DNA from: Aeromonas sp. RU39B
GTDB lineage: Bacteria; Pseudomonadota; Gammaproteobacteria; Enterobacterales; Aeromonadaceae
Direction: 5' to 3'
DNA: 64,000 nucleotides
Assembly (NCBI RefSeq): GCF_900156095.1
Contig: NZ_FTMJ01000004.1
Span: 1-64,000 of the forward strand
Numbering within the stretch: position 1 is the first letter of the stretch; the number at the start of each line of letters is the position of its first letter. This document shows, in pieces, positions 28,884 through 38,700 of this stretch. Below the pieces are notes generated by a model that made no database searches, had not been told where the DNA came from, and worked only from the letters and a program-made list of their open reading frames with translations. Made by a program: the position numbers and the translations under genes.

Positions 28884-29774
28884 TCAATGGGTTCGCTCTA
28901 TGATGTAATCGGCGAACGCTTCCAGAATGTCGGTATTGTAGGGCAAGCCTTGCAGCGCCGTTAAGGCGCGTTGATGCAATTCGCGGGTCAGCTCACGGGC
29001 GCCATCGAGACCGATCAGGGCGGGATAGGTGCTCTTCTCGTGGGCGAGATCGGCGCCTTGGCGTTTACCCAGGGTGGCGGTGTCGCTGACGATATCCAGA
29101 ATGTCGTCTTGTACCTGGAAAGCCAGACCAATTGCCGCAGCATATTCCTGCAGGGCGGCCAGTGTCGACTCATCAATATCAGGGCGGCACAGTGCGCCGA
29201 GGGTGACTGCACAGATAATCAGTGCGCCGGTCTTGTGACGATGGATGGTTTCCAACTGTGACAGGCCCAGTTGCTTGTGCTCGCCATCCATATCCAGCGC
29301 CTGACCGCCGCACATGCCGGCATAACCGGAAGCGCGGGCCAGCTCAGAGACCATACGCAGCCGGTTGCCAAGCAGATCTGTCGGCATGGCGTGGCTGGCG
29401 AGGATCTCGAAGGCCAGCGTCTGCAGGGCATCGCCGGCCAGAATCGCGGTGGCTTCATCGAAGGCTTTATGGACGGTGGGTTGTCCGCGGCGCAGATCAT
29501 CATCGTCCATAGCCGGCAGATCGTCGTGAATCAGGGAGTAAGCGTGAATGCACTCCACGGCGGCAGCCGGGCCATCGAGCACCTCGGCAGCCACCCCCAG
29601 CATCTCACCGACGGCATACACCAGAAAAGGGCGTACCCGTTTGCCACCCAGCAGCAGACCATGAGACATGGCCTGTTTCAAGCGGGGAGCAATCAGAGGC
29701 AGGGCATCAAGTTGCCGGGCAAGATGGTCATCAATCCGTTTGCGGTGCTGATCGCGAAAGCTTGCCAGAGACAC
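28884..29774 (-). CDS. ispA: Farnesyl diphosphate synthase
   Basis: 296 residues. It makes farnesyl diphosphate from IPP and DMAPP. Both aspartate-rich motifs are visible: DDLPAMDDDDLRRG (first) and LAFQVQDDILD (second). The start is GTG at 29774, directly abutting the TGA of xseB, with a GGAGA ribosome site inside the xseB end. It supplies the allylic chain for quinones and undecaprenyl phosphate and shares an operon with dxs, which feeds the same route. Confidence 0.97.
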   Translation of the reverse strand: MSLASFRDQHRKRIDDHLARQLDALPLIAPRLKQAMSHGLLLGGKRVRPFLVYAVGEMLGVAAEVLDGPAAAVECIHAYSLIHDDLPAMDDDDLRRGQPTVHKAFDEATAILAGDALQTLAFEILASHAMPTDLLGNRLRMVSELARASGYAGMCGGQALDMDGEHKQLGLSQLETIHRHKTGALIICAVTLGALCRPDIDESTLAALQEYAAAIGLAFQVQDDILDIVSDTATLGKRQGADLAHEKSTYPALIGLDGARELTRELHQRALTALQGLPYNTDILEAFADYIIERTH

Positions 29775-30026
29775 TCACTTCTCTCCTTGCTCGGGGTGGA
29801 ACTCGGTCAGCTCTACCTCGCCTTGGTTGTCGCTCATCAGGATCTGAATCTTCTGCTCGGCCTGCTCCAGCTTCTGCTGTCCGGCGCGAACCAGATGAAT
29901 GCCCTGCTCGAATTGCTTGAGCGCCTCTTCCAGTGGCAGTGAGCCTTGCTCCAGTTGCTGGACGATGGTTTCCAGCTCAGCCAGAGTGGCATCAAAGCTG
30001 AGACGATCACTTTTTTTGCTGGCCAT
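29775..30026 (-). CDS. xseB: Exodeoxyribonuclease VII small subunit
   Basis: 83 residues. The body is the family helical hairpin: FDATLAELETIVQQLEQGSL, then LEEALKQFEQGI. It forms exonuclease VII with XseA, which is not in the window. The start at 30026 (MASKKSD) is chosen over the in-frame ATG at 30050 because GAGG lies six bases before it and the length matches the family. First gene of xseB-ispA-dxs. Confidence 0.95.
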   Translation of the reverse strand: MASKKSDRLSFDATLAELETIVQQLEQGSLPLEEALKQFEQGIHLVRAGQQKLEQAEQKIQILMSDNQGEVELTEFHPEQGEK

Positions 30027-30107
30027 CTTGATCCTCGGGGCGTGAAACAAGGGCCTATAGTAACACTGCCAGCAGCGAGGCGGGGAGAACGAAATCGGCT
30101 CTGTGGT

Positions 30108-30134
30108 TCAACTTGGTGCTTGTTTTGCCGATAG
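30108..30134 (+). promoter_or_regulatory. Possible sigma-28 (FliA) promoter of pomAB
   Basis: TCAACTTG at 30108-30115 (5 of 8 to TAAAGTTT), 11-base spacer, GCCGATAG at 30127-30134 (7 of 8 to GCCGATAA). It lies 93 bp before the pomA start, in the gap from xseB. Confidence 0.5.
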
Positions 30135-30227
30135 AGAGGGGCTGTCGGCTCCGCGCTGGCACCATTTGAGATATGATGATTAATATTCGGGGATGTGTTT
30201 CGTTGCACTGGCAGAGGTAGGTAGAAA

Positions 30228-30986
30228 GTGGATCTGGCAAGTCTTATCGGGATTGTTCTGGGATTTGGCGTGGTGGTGTACGGCATGCTGTTGGGGGGAC
30301 CCATGAGCATGTACGTGGACATGCCCTCGGTGTACATCACCATATTAGGCTCGCTCTTTATCGCCATGATGAAGTTCAACCTGGGCCAGTTTCTGATGTC
30401 GTTCAAAGTGGCTGGCAAGGCCTTTATGTACAAGGGCGATCGTATAGAGGATTTGATCGCCAAGTCGGTTGAGCTGGCCGATGCGGCTCGCAAAGGTGGT
30501 TTCTTAGCCCTTGAAGCGGCGGAAATTCCCAATGCCTTTATGAAAAAAGGCATCGACATGCTGGTGGATGGTCACGATGCCGAAGTGGTGCGCTCAGTAA
30601 TGGAAAAGGATATCGAACTCACCGCCGAGCGGCACACCATCGCTATCAAGGTCTTCAAGACTATCGGTGATCTTGGGCCGGCCATGGGGATGATCGGTAC
30701 GCTGGTTGGTCTGGTGGCGATGCTGGCTAATATGAGTGACCCGAAATCAATCGGTCCGGCGATGGCGGTGGCGCTGCTGACCACCCTCTATGGTGCCATC
30801 GAGGCGAATATGCTGGCATTGCCGATCGCGGACAAGCTGGATTTGCGTAGTGGTGAGGAGCAGCTGACCCGTAACCTGATTCTGGATGCGGTGATGGGCA
30901 TTCAGGATGGGCAAAATCCGCGGGTTATCGAGGCGATGCTGCAAAACTACCTGAGCCAATCCAAGCGCGCTAGCGGCAAGGAGTAG
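30228..30986 (+). CDS. pomA: Flagellar motor stator protein PomA
   Basis: 252 residues, MotA/ExbB-type with four membrane helices (about 1-22, 30-50, 150-170, 180-200) and a cytoplasmic loop rich in charged residues. The third helix region reads GDLGPAMGMIGTLVGLVAML, as in Vibrio PomA. With PomB it forms the stator channel that uses ion flow, expected to be sodium, to turn the flagellum. The start is GTG at 30228. pomB follows after five bases. Confidence 0.96.
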   Translation: MDLASLIGIVLGFGVVVYGMLLGGPMSMYVDMPSVYITILGSLFIAMMKFNLGQFLMSFKVAGKAFMYKGDRIEDLIAKSVELADAARKGGFLALEAAEIPNAFMKKGIDMLVDGHDAEVVRSVMEKDIELTAERHTIAIKVFKTIGDLGPAMGMIGTLVGLVAMLANMSDPKSIGPAMAVALLTTLYGAIEANMLALPIADKLDLRSGEEQLTRNLILDAVMGIQDGQNPRVIEAMLQNYLSQSKRASGKE

Positions 30987-30991
30987 GGACC

Positions 30992-31891
30992 ATGTCCAAG
31001 TGCAAATGTCCGCCGCCCGGGTTGCCCGGTTATATGGGAACCTTTGCCGACCTGATGTCGCTGCTGATGTGCTTCTTTGTTCTGCTGCTCTCGTTTGCCG
31101 AGATGGATGTCCAGAAATTCAAACAGATAGCCGGTTCGATGGAGAAAGCCTTCGGGGTGCAGAACATTCTGGAGGTCAAAGACATTCCCAAGGGCACGTC
31201 GGTGATTGCGATGGAGTTTCGTCCGGGCCGACCCGAGCCAACGCCTATTGATACCGTTATGCAGCAAACCGTGGACTTGACCAAGACCGAGCTGGATTTT
31301 CTGCCCGGAGAGACTGAAACGGCGGGCGGCAAGAAGAACAGTGATGGCGAGCAAACCGGTGGAGCCAAACCTGAAGAGCAGGTGAGCAGTGCTCAGGCTC
31401 AGGCCAGTGCCAGTCAGTTGGCCAAACAACTGGCCGAGCAACTCACCGCCCAAATCCAGGATCACTCCATCGAGATTGAAGCGCTGGGTCAGCAGGTTGT
31501 TATCCGGATTCGCGAGAAAGCGGCCTTCCCGGCTGGCTCGGCCTTTTTACAGCCGCAGTTCTGGCCGGTGATTCAGAAAATTGCCACGGTTCTTAAGGAT
31601 GTGCCCGGGGAGATCACCGTTTCCGGCCATACCGATGACAGCCCGACTGACAACGAGCTGTTTGCCTCCAACTGGGATCTTTCCACCCAGCGGGCAGTGG
31701 CAGTAGCGCACCAGATGATCAAGGTGCGTGGGCTCGGACAGCAGCGTCTGGTGGTGCAGGGATTGGCTGACACCAAGCCGCTGAAAGCCAATGACAGTGA
31801 GGAAAACCGGCGCATGAACCGGCGGGTAGAGATCGCCATCATGCAGGGAAAACCGAGCGAATCCTCCCCCCTGTCCGTCCCTCTGCAGTGA
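30992..31891 (+). CDS. pomB: Flagellar motor stator protein PomB
   Basis: 299 residues. One membrane helix with the ion-binding aspartate Asp20 (TFADLMSLLMCFFVLLLSF), a periplasmic plug/linker rich in Q, A and E, and a C-terminal OmpA-like peptidoglycan-binding domain (ITVSGHTDDSP, NRRMNRRVEIAI). It anchors the stator to murein and, with PomA, conducts ions. The pair is separate from other flagellar genes, as is common in Vibrio and Aeromonas, where a second stator set often exists. Confidence 0.96.
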   Translation: MSKCKCPPPGLPGYMGTFADLMSLLMCFFVLLLSFAEMDVQKFKQIAGSMEKAFGVQNILEVKDIPKGTSVIAMEFRPGRPEPTPIDTVMQQTVDLTKTELDFLPGETETAGGKKNSDGEQTGGAKPEEQVSSAQAQASASQLAKQLAEQLTAQIQDHSIEIEALGQQVVIRIREKAAFPAGSAFLQPQFWPVIQKIATVLKDVPGEITVSGHTDDSPTDNELFASNWDLSTQRAVAVAHQMIKVRGLGQQRLVVQGLADTKPLKANDSEENRRMNRRVEIAIMQGKPSESSPLSVPLQ

Positions 31892-31948
31892 CCTGCTTAA
31901 CTTGGATTTGTGGCGGCTTCATATTAAGATGCCAGCCCAATGACGCGT

Positions 31949-31984
31949 GACAGTGGTCGGTTTCGGCCGCTGTCTCTGTTTTTT
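31949..31984 (+). terminator. Intrinsic terminator between pomB and greA, in the greA leader
   Basis: 10-bp stem (31949-31958 with 31965-31974), 6-nt loop and a tail ending in six T. It ends 20 bases before the greA start and 58 bases after the pomB stop begins the gap, so it can serve both as pomB terminator and as greA attenuator. Confidence 0.85.
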
Positions 31985-32004
31985 AGGTAACCCAGGTTTC
32001 GACT

Positions 32005-32481
32005 ATGAATCATACTCCGATGACTGTGCGCGGCGCTGAAAAGCTGCGTGAAGAGCTTGAACATCTCAAGACTGTGCTTCGCCCGCAGATTATCGAAGCG
32101 ATTGCCGAAGCGCGTGAACACGGCGACCTCAAGGAGAACGCCGAATATCATGCCGCCCGCGAGCAGCAAGGCTTCTGCGAAGGGCGGATTCAGGAAATTG
32201 AATCCAAGCTGGCCAATGCCCAGGTGATTGACGTCACCAAGATGGCCAACAATGGTCGCATTATCTTTGGTGCGACTGTCGCCCTGCTCAAGAGCGACAC
32301 CGAAGAAGAGATGACCTACCGTATCGTGGGTGATGATGAGGCTGACATCAAACAGAACCTCATCTCCGTCAACTCACCGATTGCCCGTGCGCTGATTGGC
32401 AAGGAGGTGGACGATGTTGCCATCGTCAAGACACCTGCCGGTGACGTGGAATACGAAATCCTCGACGTGAAATATCTCTAA
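32005..32481 (+). CDS. greA: Transcript cleavage factor GreA
   Basis: 158 residues, nearly the same as E. coli GreA. An N-terminal antiparallel coiled coil carries the acidic tip ([17 protein letters not shown]) that reaches the RNA polymerase active site; the C-terminal FKBP-like domain holds [20 protein letters not shown]. It rescues backtracked polymerase by stimulating RNA cleavage. The ribosome site is weak (CCAGG, nine bases off). Confidence 0.97.
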   Translation: MNHTPMTVRGAEKLREELEHLKTVLRPQIIEAIAEAREHGDLKENAEYHAAREQQGFCEGRIQEIESKLANAQVIDVTKMANNGRIIFGATVALLKSDTEEEMTYRIVGDDEADIKQNLISVNSPIARALIGKEVDDVAIVKTPAGDVEYEILDVKYL

Positions 32482-32501
32482 ACGTCTTGGTGTCGATGTG
32501 T

Positions 32502-32525
32502 AACGGGGAGCTGATGCTCCCCGTT
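32502..32525. terminator. Hairpin between convergent greA and the PilZ-like gene
   Basis: Perfect 10-bp GC-rich stem (32502-32511 with 32516-32525). No proper T run on either strand, so strength is uncertain. Confidence 0.5.
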
Positions 32526-32531
32526 CTGCAT

Positions 32532-33107
32532 TCAGTGAGGAGCCTTGTCGCGCAAGTTCTGCTGATGGCGCTCAAACAACCACTGCTGCAGTGCCGTTTG
32601 GTCGCTCTCGTGCATATGAAATTGCAGTGCCCAGCCACAGGGTGGGCGCGCCAACCTCACCCATTGCCCTAACAGGGGCAGCGGGCGGGATTCTGTGAGG
32701 CAGAGCAGGGCAGAGAGTGGATGCTGCGGGTTGGGTTCAAATCCGCCGGTATCAACCAGCATCCCTTGCTCTGATAGATCCAGCACTTGCCAGCGGAAGG
32801 GGCCAGCCCAGAGATCGATCTTCTCATGCAGTCGCCAGGGGCGGGGATGGTTGCCATGCAACTCTTCGATGGCGGGGGGAGCAAGATGCGGTTCAATCGC
32901 CCCTTCTGCGGTCGGATGCAGCGTTAATGGAAAGCGCAGTCGGTGGTTGTCGACTTCGGCTTCCAGCGTCACCCGGTCTGAGCGCTGCAGCAGGTTGAGT
33001 AGCGGCTCCTGCAGCTCCCCGGCCAGTAAAGCGGCATCAGAATGCGCCATGTCACCTTCCAGTAGCATGGCCAATTCGTCGGGAGTGAGGTGTGACAGGC
33101 TGTTCAT
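32532..33107 (-). CDS. Uncharacterised protein with degenerate PilZ-like domain
   Basis: 191 residues, no signal peptide or membrane segment. The C-terminal half (about 75-175) resembles a PilZ beta-barrel: it has FRWQVLDLSEQGMLVDTGG, which contains the second PilZ motif (DxSxxG), but the expected RxxxR arginine motif is not intact (RPWRLHEK). Binding of cyclic di-GMP is therefore doubtful. The N-terminal half (1-70) is helical, beginning MNSLSHLTPDELAMLLEGD. It lies between greA and yhbY, which are neighbours in E. coli. Function is unknown. Confidence 0.7.
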   Translation of the reverse strand: MNSLSHLTPDELAMLLEGDMAHSDAALLAGELQEPLLNLLQRSDRVTLEAEVDNHRLRFPLTLHPTAEGAIEPHLAPPAIEELHGNHPRPWRLHEKIDLWAGPFRWQVLDLSEQGMLVDTGGFEPNPQHPLSALLCLTESRPLPLLGQWVRLARPPCGWALQFHMHESDQTALQQWLFERHQQNLRDKAPH

Positions 33108-33186
33108 CTGTGCCTCCTGGTGACATTCATCACAGGTTAAGAGGCATGACGCTAGTTTGGCAATGACTTAAGCGGGTAGGAAACAG

Positions 33187-33207
33187 GGAAAGAGCAATGC
33201 TCTTTCC
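33187..33207 (-). terminator. yhbY terminator
   Basis: On the minus strand a perfect 9-bp stem (33199-33207 with 33187-33195, 3-nt loop) just after the yhbY stop, then a short T-rich tail. Confidence 0.65.
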
Positions 33208-33209
33208 AC

Positions 33210-33506
33210 TTATTTGCGGGGCAGCTGGATTTTCGGCTCTTGAGCTTGGCGGTAGAGCGTCAGAATGTGACCCATGGTTTGCACTTTTTCAGCGGCGGTT
33301 TCACGAATGATGGCGTCGATGATCAGTTGCTTGGTTTCACGGTCTGCCGCGGCAACCTTCACCTTGATCAGCTCATGGTGGGCCAGGGCAATGTCGATTT
33401 CAGCCAGCACGCCTTCGGTCAGACCGTATTGGCCGAGCAGGACCACGGGCTTCAGGCTGTGGGCGAGACCTTTCAGGTACTGTTTCTGTTTGTTGTTCAG
33501 CGTCAT
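33210..33506 (-). CDS. yhbY: CRM-domain ribosome-associated RNA-binding protein YhbY
   Basis: 98 residues forming a single CRM domain. The conserved N-terminal helix (LNNKQKQYLKGLAHSLKPVV) and the GLTEGVLAEID and HELIKVKV blocks are all present. In E. coli YhbY associates with pre-50S particles. It is divergent from rlmE, the arrangement found in E. coli. Confidence 0.96.
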   Translation of the reverse strand: MTLNNKQKQYLKGLAHSLKPVVLLGQYGLTEGVLAEIDIALAHHELIKVKVAAADRETKQLIIDAIIRETAAEKVQTMGHILTLYRQAQEPKIQLPRK

Positions 33507-33603
33507 GGCATTTTCTTCGTTAGTCAGGGTTGAAAGGGGCGTATTCTAACCCCACTTAGCTCACAATAGTAATAACCTCCGTGGTTTTTTAAAGTCGGAC
33601 ATT

Positions 33604-34233
33604 ATGGTTCAGAAAAAACGTTCGGCCAGCTCTACCCGCTGGTTAAAAGAACACTTTGACGATCAATACGTTAAAAAAGCTCAGCAAATGGGGCTGCGCT
33701 CCCGTGCGGTATTCAAGCTCGAAGAGATCCAGGGTAAGGACCGTCTGCTGCGTAGTGGCATGACGGTGGTGGATTTGGGGGCGGCCCCTGGCGGCTGGTC
33801 CCAATACTCCGTCGAGCAGGTAGGAGATCAGGGGCGGGTCATCGCCTGCGATATTCTGCCGATGGATCCGATAGTCGGTGTCGATTTCCTGCAAGGGGAC
33901 TTTCGCGAGGATACTGTGCTAAGTGCGCTACTCGAACGAGTCGGTCCTGATAAGGTTGATGTGGTGATGTCAGACATGGCCCCCAACATGAGTGGCACCC
34001 AGCAGGTGGATCAGGCTCGTTCCATGTATCTGGTCGAGCTGGCACTGGATATGTGTCATCAGGTGCTGCGCAGTGATGGCAGCTTTGTGGTCAAAGTCTT
34101 CCAAGGAGAAGGTTTTGATAGCTATCTTGATGAAATCAGAAAGATTTTTAAAAGTGTGAAAATTCGCAAGCCAGACTCTTCCAGATCCCGTTCGCGCGAG
34201 GTCTACATTGTGGCTAGCGGTTTTAAACTGTAG
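33604..34233 (+). CDS. rlmE: 23S rRNA 2'-O-methyltransferase RlmE (FtsJ/RrmJ)
   Basis: 209 residues. A Rossmann SAM-dependent enzyme that methylates U2552 of 23S rRNA late in 50S assembly. The SAM motif is [15 protein letters not shown] and the motif IV block is [10 protein letters not shown]; the N-terminus [16 protein letters not shown] matches the family. First gene of rlmE-ftsH, with 45 bp between them. Confidence 0.97.
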   Translation: MVQKKRSASSTRWLKEHFDDQYVKKAQQMGLRSRAVFKLEEIQGKDRLLRSGMTVVDLGAAPGGWSQYSVEQVGDQGRVIACDILPMDPIVGVDFLQGDFREDTVLSALLERVGPDKVDVVMSDMAPNMSGTQQVDQARSMYLVELALDMCHQVLRSDGSFVVKVFQGEGFDSYLDEIRKIFKSVKIRKPDSSRSRSREVYIVASGFKL

Positions 34234-34278
34234 TACCCTAAATTTTGGCGTTAACAGTCAGTCTGCGAGGTTACCGAT

Positions 34279-36222
34279 TTGAGTGACATGGCGAAAAACT
34301 TAATCCTGTGGCTGGTCATCGCCGTCGTCCTGATGTCGGTGTTCAACAGCTTCAGCCCCAGTGATACCGCCGGGCGACAGCTGGACTACACCAGCTTTGT
34401 CAAGGATGTGACCCAAGACCAAATCCGTGAAGTGCGGATCGATGGTAAGGTCATTAACGGTGTCAAACGTAGCGGTGAACGGTTCCTGACCGTGATGCCG
34501 ACTCCGGATGATCAGTTGCTCAACGATCTCATCAACCACAATGTGAAGGTTGAAGGCGTTAAGCCGGAAGAGCCGTCGCTGATCACCTCCATCTTTATCT
34601 CCTGGTTCCCGATGCTGTTGCTGATCGGTGTCTGGGTCTTCTTCATGCGTCAGATGCAGGGCGGTGGCGGCAAGGGTGCCATGTCCTTCGGTAAGAGCAA
34701 GGCGCGCCTGATGAGCGAAGATCAGATCAAGACCACCTTCGCCGACGTGGCTGGCTGTGATGAAGCCAAGGAAGAGGTCAAGGAGCTGGTGGATTACCTG
34801 CGTGATCCGAGCAAATTCCAAAAACTGGGCGGCAAGATCCCGACCGGTGTGCTGATGGTTGGTCCTCCCGGTACCGGTAAGACCTTGCTCGCCAAGGCGA
34901 TTGCCGGCGAAGCCAAGGTGCCTTTCTTTACCATCTCTGGCTCTGACTTCGTTGAAATGTTTGTCGGTGTGGGTGCATCCCGCGTGCGCGACATGTTTGA
35001 TCAGGCCAAGAAGTCTGCCCCTTGCATCATCTTTATCGATGAAATTGATGCGGTCGGTCGTCAGCGTGGTGCCGGTCTCGGTGGTGGTCACGATGAGCGT
35101 GAACAGACCCTGAACCAGATGCTGGTTGAGATGGATGGTTTTGAAGGTAACGAAGGCATCATCGTGATTGCCGCTACCAACCGTCCGGATGTGCTGGATC
35201 CGGCTCTGCTGCGTCCAGGCCGCTTCGACCGTCAGGTGGTGGTGGGTCTGCCGGATGTACGTGGTCGTGAACAGATCCTCAAGGTGCATATGCGTCGTGT
35301 GCCGCTGGCCGATGACGTCAATGCTGCGTTGATCGCCCGTGGTACCCCCGGTTTCTCCGGTGCCGATCTGGCCAACCTGGTGAACGAGGCTGCGCTCTTC
35401 TCTGCCCGTGAGAACCGCCGCGTGGTTTCCATGGCCGAGTTTGAAAAAGCCAAAGACAAGATCATGATGGGCGCCGAACGCCGCTCCATGGTGATGAAGG
35501 AGTCCGAGAAGGAGATGACCGCGTATCACGAAGCGGGCCATGCCATCATCGGTCGCCTGGTGCCGGATCACGATCCGGTCTACAAGGTCTCCATCATTCC
35601 CCGTGGCCGTGCGCTGGGTGTGACCATGTATCTGCCAGAGCAGGATCGCTGGAGTCACTCCAAGCAGCATCTTGAGTCGATGATCTCCAGCTTGTATGGC
35701 GGTCGTCTGGCCGAAGAGCTGATTTACGGCTCCGAGAAGGTATCGACCGGTGCTTCGAACGACATCGAACGTGCCACTGACATCGCCCGCAAGATGGTGA
35801 CCCAGTGGGGCATGTCCGAGCGTCTCGGCCCGATGCTGTATGCCGAAGAAGATGGTGAAGTGTTCCTCGGTCGCAGCATGGCCAAGGCCAAGCACATGTC
35901 TGATGACACCGCGCGTGTTATCGATGCCGAGGTCAAACAGATCATCGACCGGAACTACAACCGCTCGAAGCAGATGCTGATCGACAACATGGATATCCTT
36001 CACACCATGAAGGATGCCCTGATGAAGTATGAAACCATCGATGCCAAGCAGATCGACGATCTGATGGCGCGTCGCGATGTGCGTGCCCCGAGCAACTGGC
36101 ATGACGAGCATGGTGATACCCCGCAAGGCGGTGCACCGGCGGCCGATGTTAAGCCTGCTGCCGAGAGCGCGCCGCAGACCGAGCCTGAAATCAACAAGGC
36201 CAACGATCTGCCAGCCCAGTAA
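34279..36222 (+). CDS. ftsH: ATP-dependent zinc metalloprotease FtsH
   Basis: 647 residues. Two N-terminal membrane helices (about 7-25 and 103-122) anchor a AAA+ domain (Walker A GPPGTGKT near 195-202) and a C-terminal zinc protease with HEAGH (417-421). It degrades unassembled membrane proteins and regulators such as LpxC and sigma-32. The start TTG at 34279 has GAGG eight bases before it; ATG at 34288 (MAKNLILWL) is the alternative, and E. coli shows the same ambiguity. It has a C-terminal tail rich in A, P and E. Confidence 0.98.
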   Translation: MSDMAKNLILWLVIAVVLMSVFNSFSPSDTAGRQLDYTSFVKDVTQDQIREVRIDGKVINGVKRSGERFLTVMPTPDDQLLNDLINHNVKVEGVKPEEPSLITSIFISWFPMLLLIGVWVFFMRQMQGGGGKGAMSFGKSKARLMSEDQIKTTFADVAGCDEAKEEVKELVDYLRDPSKFQKLGGKIPTGVLMVGPPGTGKTLLAKAIAGEAKVPFFTISGSDFVEMFVGVGASRVRDMFDQAKKSAPCIIFIDEIDAVGRQRGAGLGGGHDEREQTLNQMLVEMDGFEGNEGIIVIAATNRPDVLDPALLRPGRFDRQVVVGLPDVRGREQILKVHMRRVPLADDVNAALIARGTPGFSGADLANLVNEAALFSARENRRVVSMAEFEKAKDKIMMGAERRSMVMKESEKEMTAYHEAGHAIIGRLVPDHDPVYKVSIIPRGRALGVTMYLPEQDRWSHSKQHLESMISSLYGGRLAEELIYGSEKVSTGASNDIERATDIARKMVTQWGMSERLGPMLYAEEDGEVFLGRSMAKAKHMSDDTARVIDAEVKQIIDRNYNRSKQMLIDNMDILHTMKDALMKYETIDAKQIDDLMARRDVRAPSNWHDEHGDTPQGGAPAADVKPAAESAPQTEPEINKANDLPAQ

Positions 36223-36235
36223 ATCTGATGACACC

Positions 36236-36261
36236 AAACCCCGGGCTTGCCCGGGGTTTTT
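36236..36261 (+). terminator. Terminator after ftsH
   Basis: 11-bp perfect stem (36236-36246 with 36249-36259) with a tight loop and T run. It lies between ftsH and folP, so folP-glmM depends on read-through or its own promoter. Confidence 0.85.
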
Positions 36262-36291
36262 CTATTTATACCAAATGCGACAAGGAGTTGT

Positions 36292-37137
36292 ATGTTGCTG
36301 GAAAGCAAGGGAATCCGCCTTTCTCTGGCGCGTCCCCATGTGATGGGTATCTTAAACGTCACCCCGGATTCATTCTCGGACGGCGGTAGCTGGAACCGCA
36401 TCGATAAAGCCCTGGAGCACGCCCGTGACATGGTGAGCCAAGGGGCGACGCTGATCGATATCGGCGGCGAATCAACCCGCCCGGGCGCACCGGATGTGAG
36501 TGAGCAGGAAGAGCTGGATCGGGTGATTCCGGTGGTCGAGCAATTGGTGAAAGAGGTCGAGGTGATGATCTCGCTCGATACCTCTAAAGCGGCTGTGATG
36601 CGTGAAGGCTGCCGCGCCGGTGCCCATCTCATCAATGACGTACGGGCACTGCTAGAGCCGGGGGCCATGGAGGCGGCCGCTGAGGCAGATGTGCCGGTTT
36701 GTCTGATGCACATGCAGGGCGCGCCGCGCTCCATGCAGCAAGCCCCGCATTATGACGATCTGCTGGGAGAGATCCGGACATTTTTTGACGAGCGTATCGC
36801 TGCCTGTGAGCGTGCCGGTATTGCTCGCAGCCAGCTGCTGCTGGACCCGGGCTACGGCTTTGGCAAGACGGTTGCGCATAACTATCAATTGCTGGCCCGC
36901 CAGGATGAGCTACTCGATTATGAGTTGCCGCTCTTGGTCGGTATGTCGCGAAAGTCTATGATAGGCAACCTGTTGGGGCGCCCGGTCGAAGAGCGTCTGG
37001 CCGGCAGTCTGGCCTGCGCCGTGATCGGTATGCAAAAAGGTGGTCGGATTATCCGCGTCCACGACGTCGCAGCCACCATGGACGCCCTGCGCATCGCCTG
37101 GATGACCATGACCGGGCATGATATTCAGCAATCCTGA
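36292..37137 (+). CDS. folP: Dihydropteroate synthase
   Basis: 281 residues. It condenses p-aminobenzoate with the pterin diphosphate in folate synthesis; it is the sulfonamide target. Conserved loops are [27 protein letters not shown] and [11 protein letters not shown]. The start at 36292 has AAGGAG four bases before it; the upstream frame has no better start. glmM follows after 17 bp. Confidence 0.97.
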   Translation: MLLESKGIRLSLARPHVMGILNVTPDSFSDGGSWNRIDKALEHARDMVSQGATLIDIGGESTRPGAPDVSEQEELDRVIPVVEQLVKEVEVMISLDTSKAAVMREGCRAGAHLINDVRALLEPGAMEAAAEADVPVCLMHMQGAPRSMQQAPHYDDLLGEIRTFFDERIAACERAGIARSQLLLDPGYGFGKTVAHNYQLLARQDELLDYELPLLVGMSRKSMIGNLLGRPVEERLAGSLACAVIGMQKGGRIIRVHDVAATMDALRIAWMTMTGHDIQQS

Positions 37138-37154
37138 TACGAAAAGAGCACACA

Positions 37155-38489
37155 ATGACAAGAAAGTATTTCGGGACCGACGGTGTCCGCGGCAAGGTTG
37201 GCGATTTTCCCATTACTCCTGATTTCGTCATGAAGCTCGGCTGGGCTGCCGGTCAGGTGCTGACCAAGCGCGGCACCAAGAAAGTGTTGATTGGCAAGGA
37301 TACCCGTATCTCCGGCTATATGCTGGAAGCGGCTCTGGAGGCCGGCCTCTCTGCTGCCGGCTTGAAGGCAACCCTGCTCGGTCCGATGCCGACGCCGGCC
37401 GTGGCCTATCTGACCCGCACCTTCCGCGCCGAGGCGGGGATCGTGATCAGTGCCTCGCACAACCCCTATTACGACAACGGTATCAAGTTCTTCTCCGCCG
37501 ATGGCACCAAACTGCCCGATGAGGTGGAGCTGGCTATCGAGGCCGAGCTGGATCAGGAGATCAAGTGCGTTGATTCCGCCCTGCTCGGTAAGGCGGTGCG
37601 CGTTGATGACGCCGCCGGCCGTTATATCGAATTTTGCAAGAGCACCTTCCCCTCCCACATGAGCCTCGATGGGCTCAAGATTGTGGTCGATTGTGGACAT
37701 GGCGCCACCTATCACATCGCCCCGTCGGTTTTCCGCGAGTTGGGCGCCGAGGTCATTGCCATCGGCTGCACTCCAGATGGTCTCAATATCAATGAGGGGG
37801 TGGGCTCGACGGCGCCGCAGGCACTGGTTGCCAAGGTGCTCGAGAGTGGCGCAGACCTTGGTATCGCCTTTGATGGTGATGGCGACCGGCTCATGATGGT
37901 TGACCATACCGGCTATCTCATCGACGGTGACGAGATCCTCTATATCATTGCTCGTGATGCGCTGCGTAATGGCAAGCTCAAGGGCGGTGTGGTCGGCACC
38001 TTGATGGCCAACATGGGGCTGGAGCTGGCGCTGCAGACGCTGGGCATTCCGTTTGCTCGCGCCAAGGTGGGGGATCGCTACGTGCTGGAGATGATGGAAG
38101 AGAAAGGCTGGCGCATTGGCGGTGAAAACTCCGGCCACGTCATCTGCCTGGATCAAACCACCACCGGCGACGGTATTGTGGCTGGTTTGCAGGTGCTGGC
38201 CGCTATGCGTGCTGCCGAGTTGCCGCTTAGCAAGTTGCGCTCTGGCATGAGCAAATTCCCGCAAGTCCTTCTTAATGTGCGTTTTGCCGAAGGTGGCGAT
38301 CCGCTGGCCGCTCGCTCGGTTCAAGACGAAGTGGCCAAGGTTGAGCAGGAGTTGGCAGGCCGTGGCCGCGTGTTGCTGCGCAAGTCCGGTACCGAGCCAT
38401 TGATTCGGGTCATGGTGGAAGGTGAACACGAAGAGCAGGTTCGTGCCATGGCTGAACGCATCGTTGAACAGGTTAAATCGGCCATTTAA
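37155..38489 (+). CDS. glmM: Phosphoglucosamine mutase
   Basis: 444 residues, normal length. It converts glucosamine 6-phosphate to glucosamine 1-phosphate for UDP-GlcNAc, thus murein and LPS. The phosphoserine loop is [16 protein letters not shown] (active Ser about 101), the metal loop is DGDGDR, and the sugar loop GGENSGH is present. Follows folP as in E. coli. Confidence 0.98.
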   Translation: MTRKYFGTDGVRGKVGDFPITPDFVMKLGWAAGQVLTKRGTKKVLIGKDTRISGYMLEAALEAGLSAAGLKATLLGPMPTPAVAYLTRTFRAEAGIVISASHNPYYDNGIKFFSADGTKLPDEVELAIEAELDQEIKCVDSALLGKAVRVDDAAGRYIEFCKSTFPSHMSLDGLKIVVDCGHGATYHIAPSVFRELGAEVIAIGCTPDGLNINEGVGSTAPQALVAKVLESGADLGIAFDGDGDRLMMVDHTGYLIDGDEILYIIARDALRNGKLKGGVVGTLMANMGLELALQTLGIPFARAKVGDRYVLEMMEEKGWRIGGENSGHVICLDQTTTGDGIVAGLQVLAAMRAAELPLSKLRSGMSKFPQVLLNVRFAEGGDPLAARSVQDEVAKVEQELAGRGRVLLRKSGTEPLIRVMVEGEHEEQVRAMAERIVEQVKSAI

Positions 38490-38499
38490 GCAGCATTTG

Positions 38500-38519
38500 A
38501 GGCGGCTTTTTGGCCGCCT
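38500..38519 (+). terminator. Weak hairpin after glmM
   Basis: 7-bp stem (38500-38506 with 38513-38519) with a T-rich loop, eleven bases after the glmM stop; almost no T tail, so a partial terminator at most. Confidence 0.4.
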
Positions 38520-38563
38520 TGATGGTATCTTGTTCAAACGATTCAAAAACTTCAAAAAAGTGC

Positions 38564-38592
38564 TTGTCAGTGCCGGGGGCGGTCGATATTAT
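38564..38592 (+). promoter_or_regulatory. Sigma-70 promoter of secG
   Basis: TTGTCA (38564-38569), exact 17-bp spacer, TATTAT (38587-38592), about 108 bp before the secG start. Good hexamers (5 of 6 each). Confidence 0.75.
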
Positions 38593-38700
38593 CTGCCTCG
38601 CTTTCGCAAGGGAGTGAAGATTCAAGCCTGGCGCGAATAAGCTGCGAGGCAAGCACGAATCTGAAATGGCCTGACGGCCCATTCCTAAAAGGTAAGTGAA

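Noticed and set aside
34300..36237. Long minus-strand open frame opposite ftsH
   Set aside because: It is a shadow of the highly codon-biased ftsH gene; no protein family is recognisable and ftsH is certain. The same holds for long antisense frames opposite pnp, pta, infB, nusA, gltX, glmM, purC and zipA.
38422..38640. 72-residue plus-strand frame between glmM and secG
   Set aside because: It begins within glmM, has no ribosome site or family similarity, and overlaps the secG promoter.
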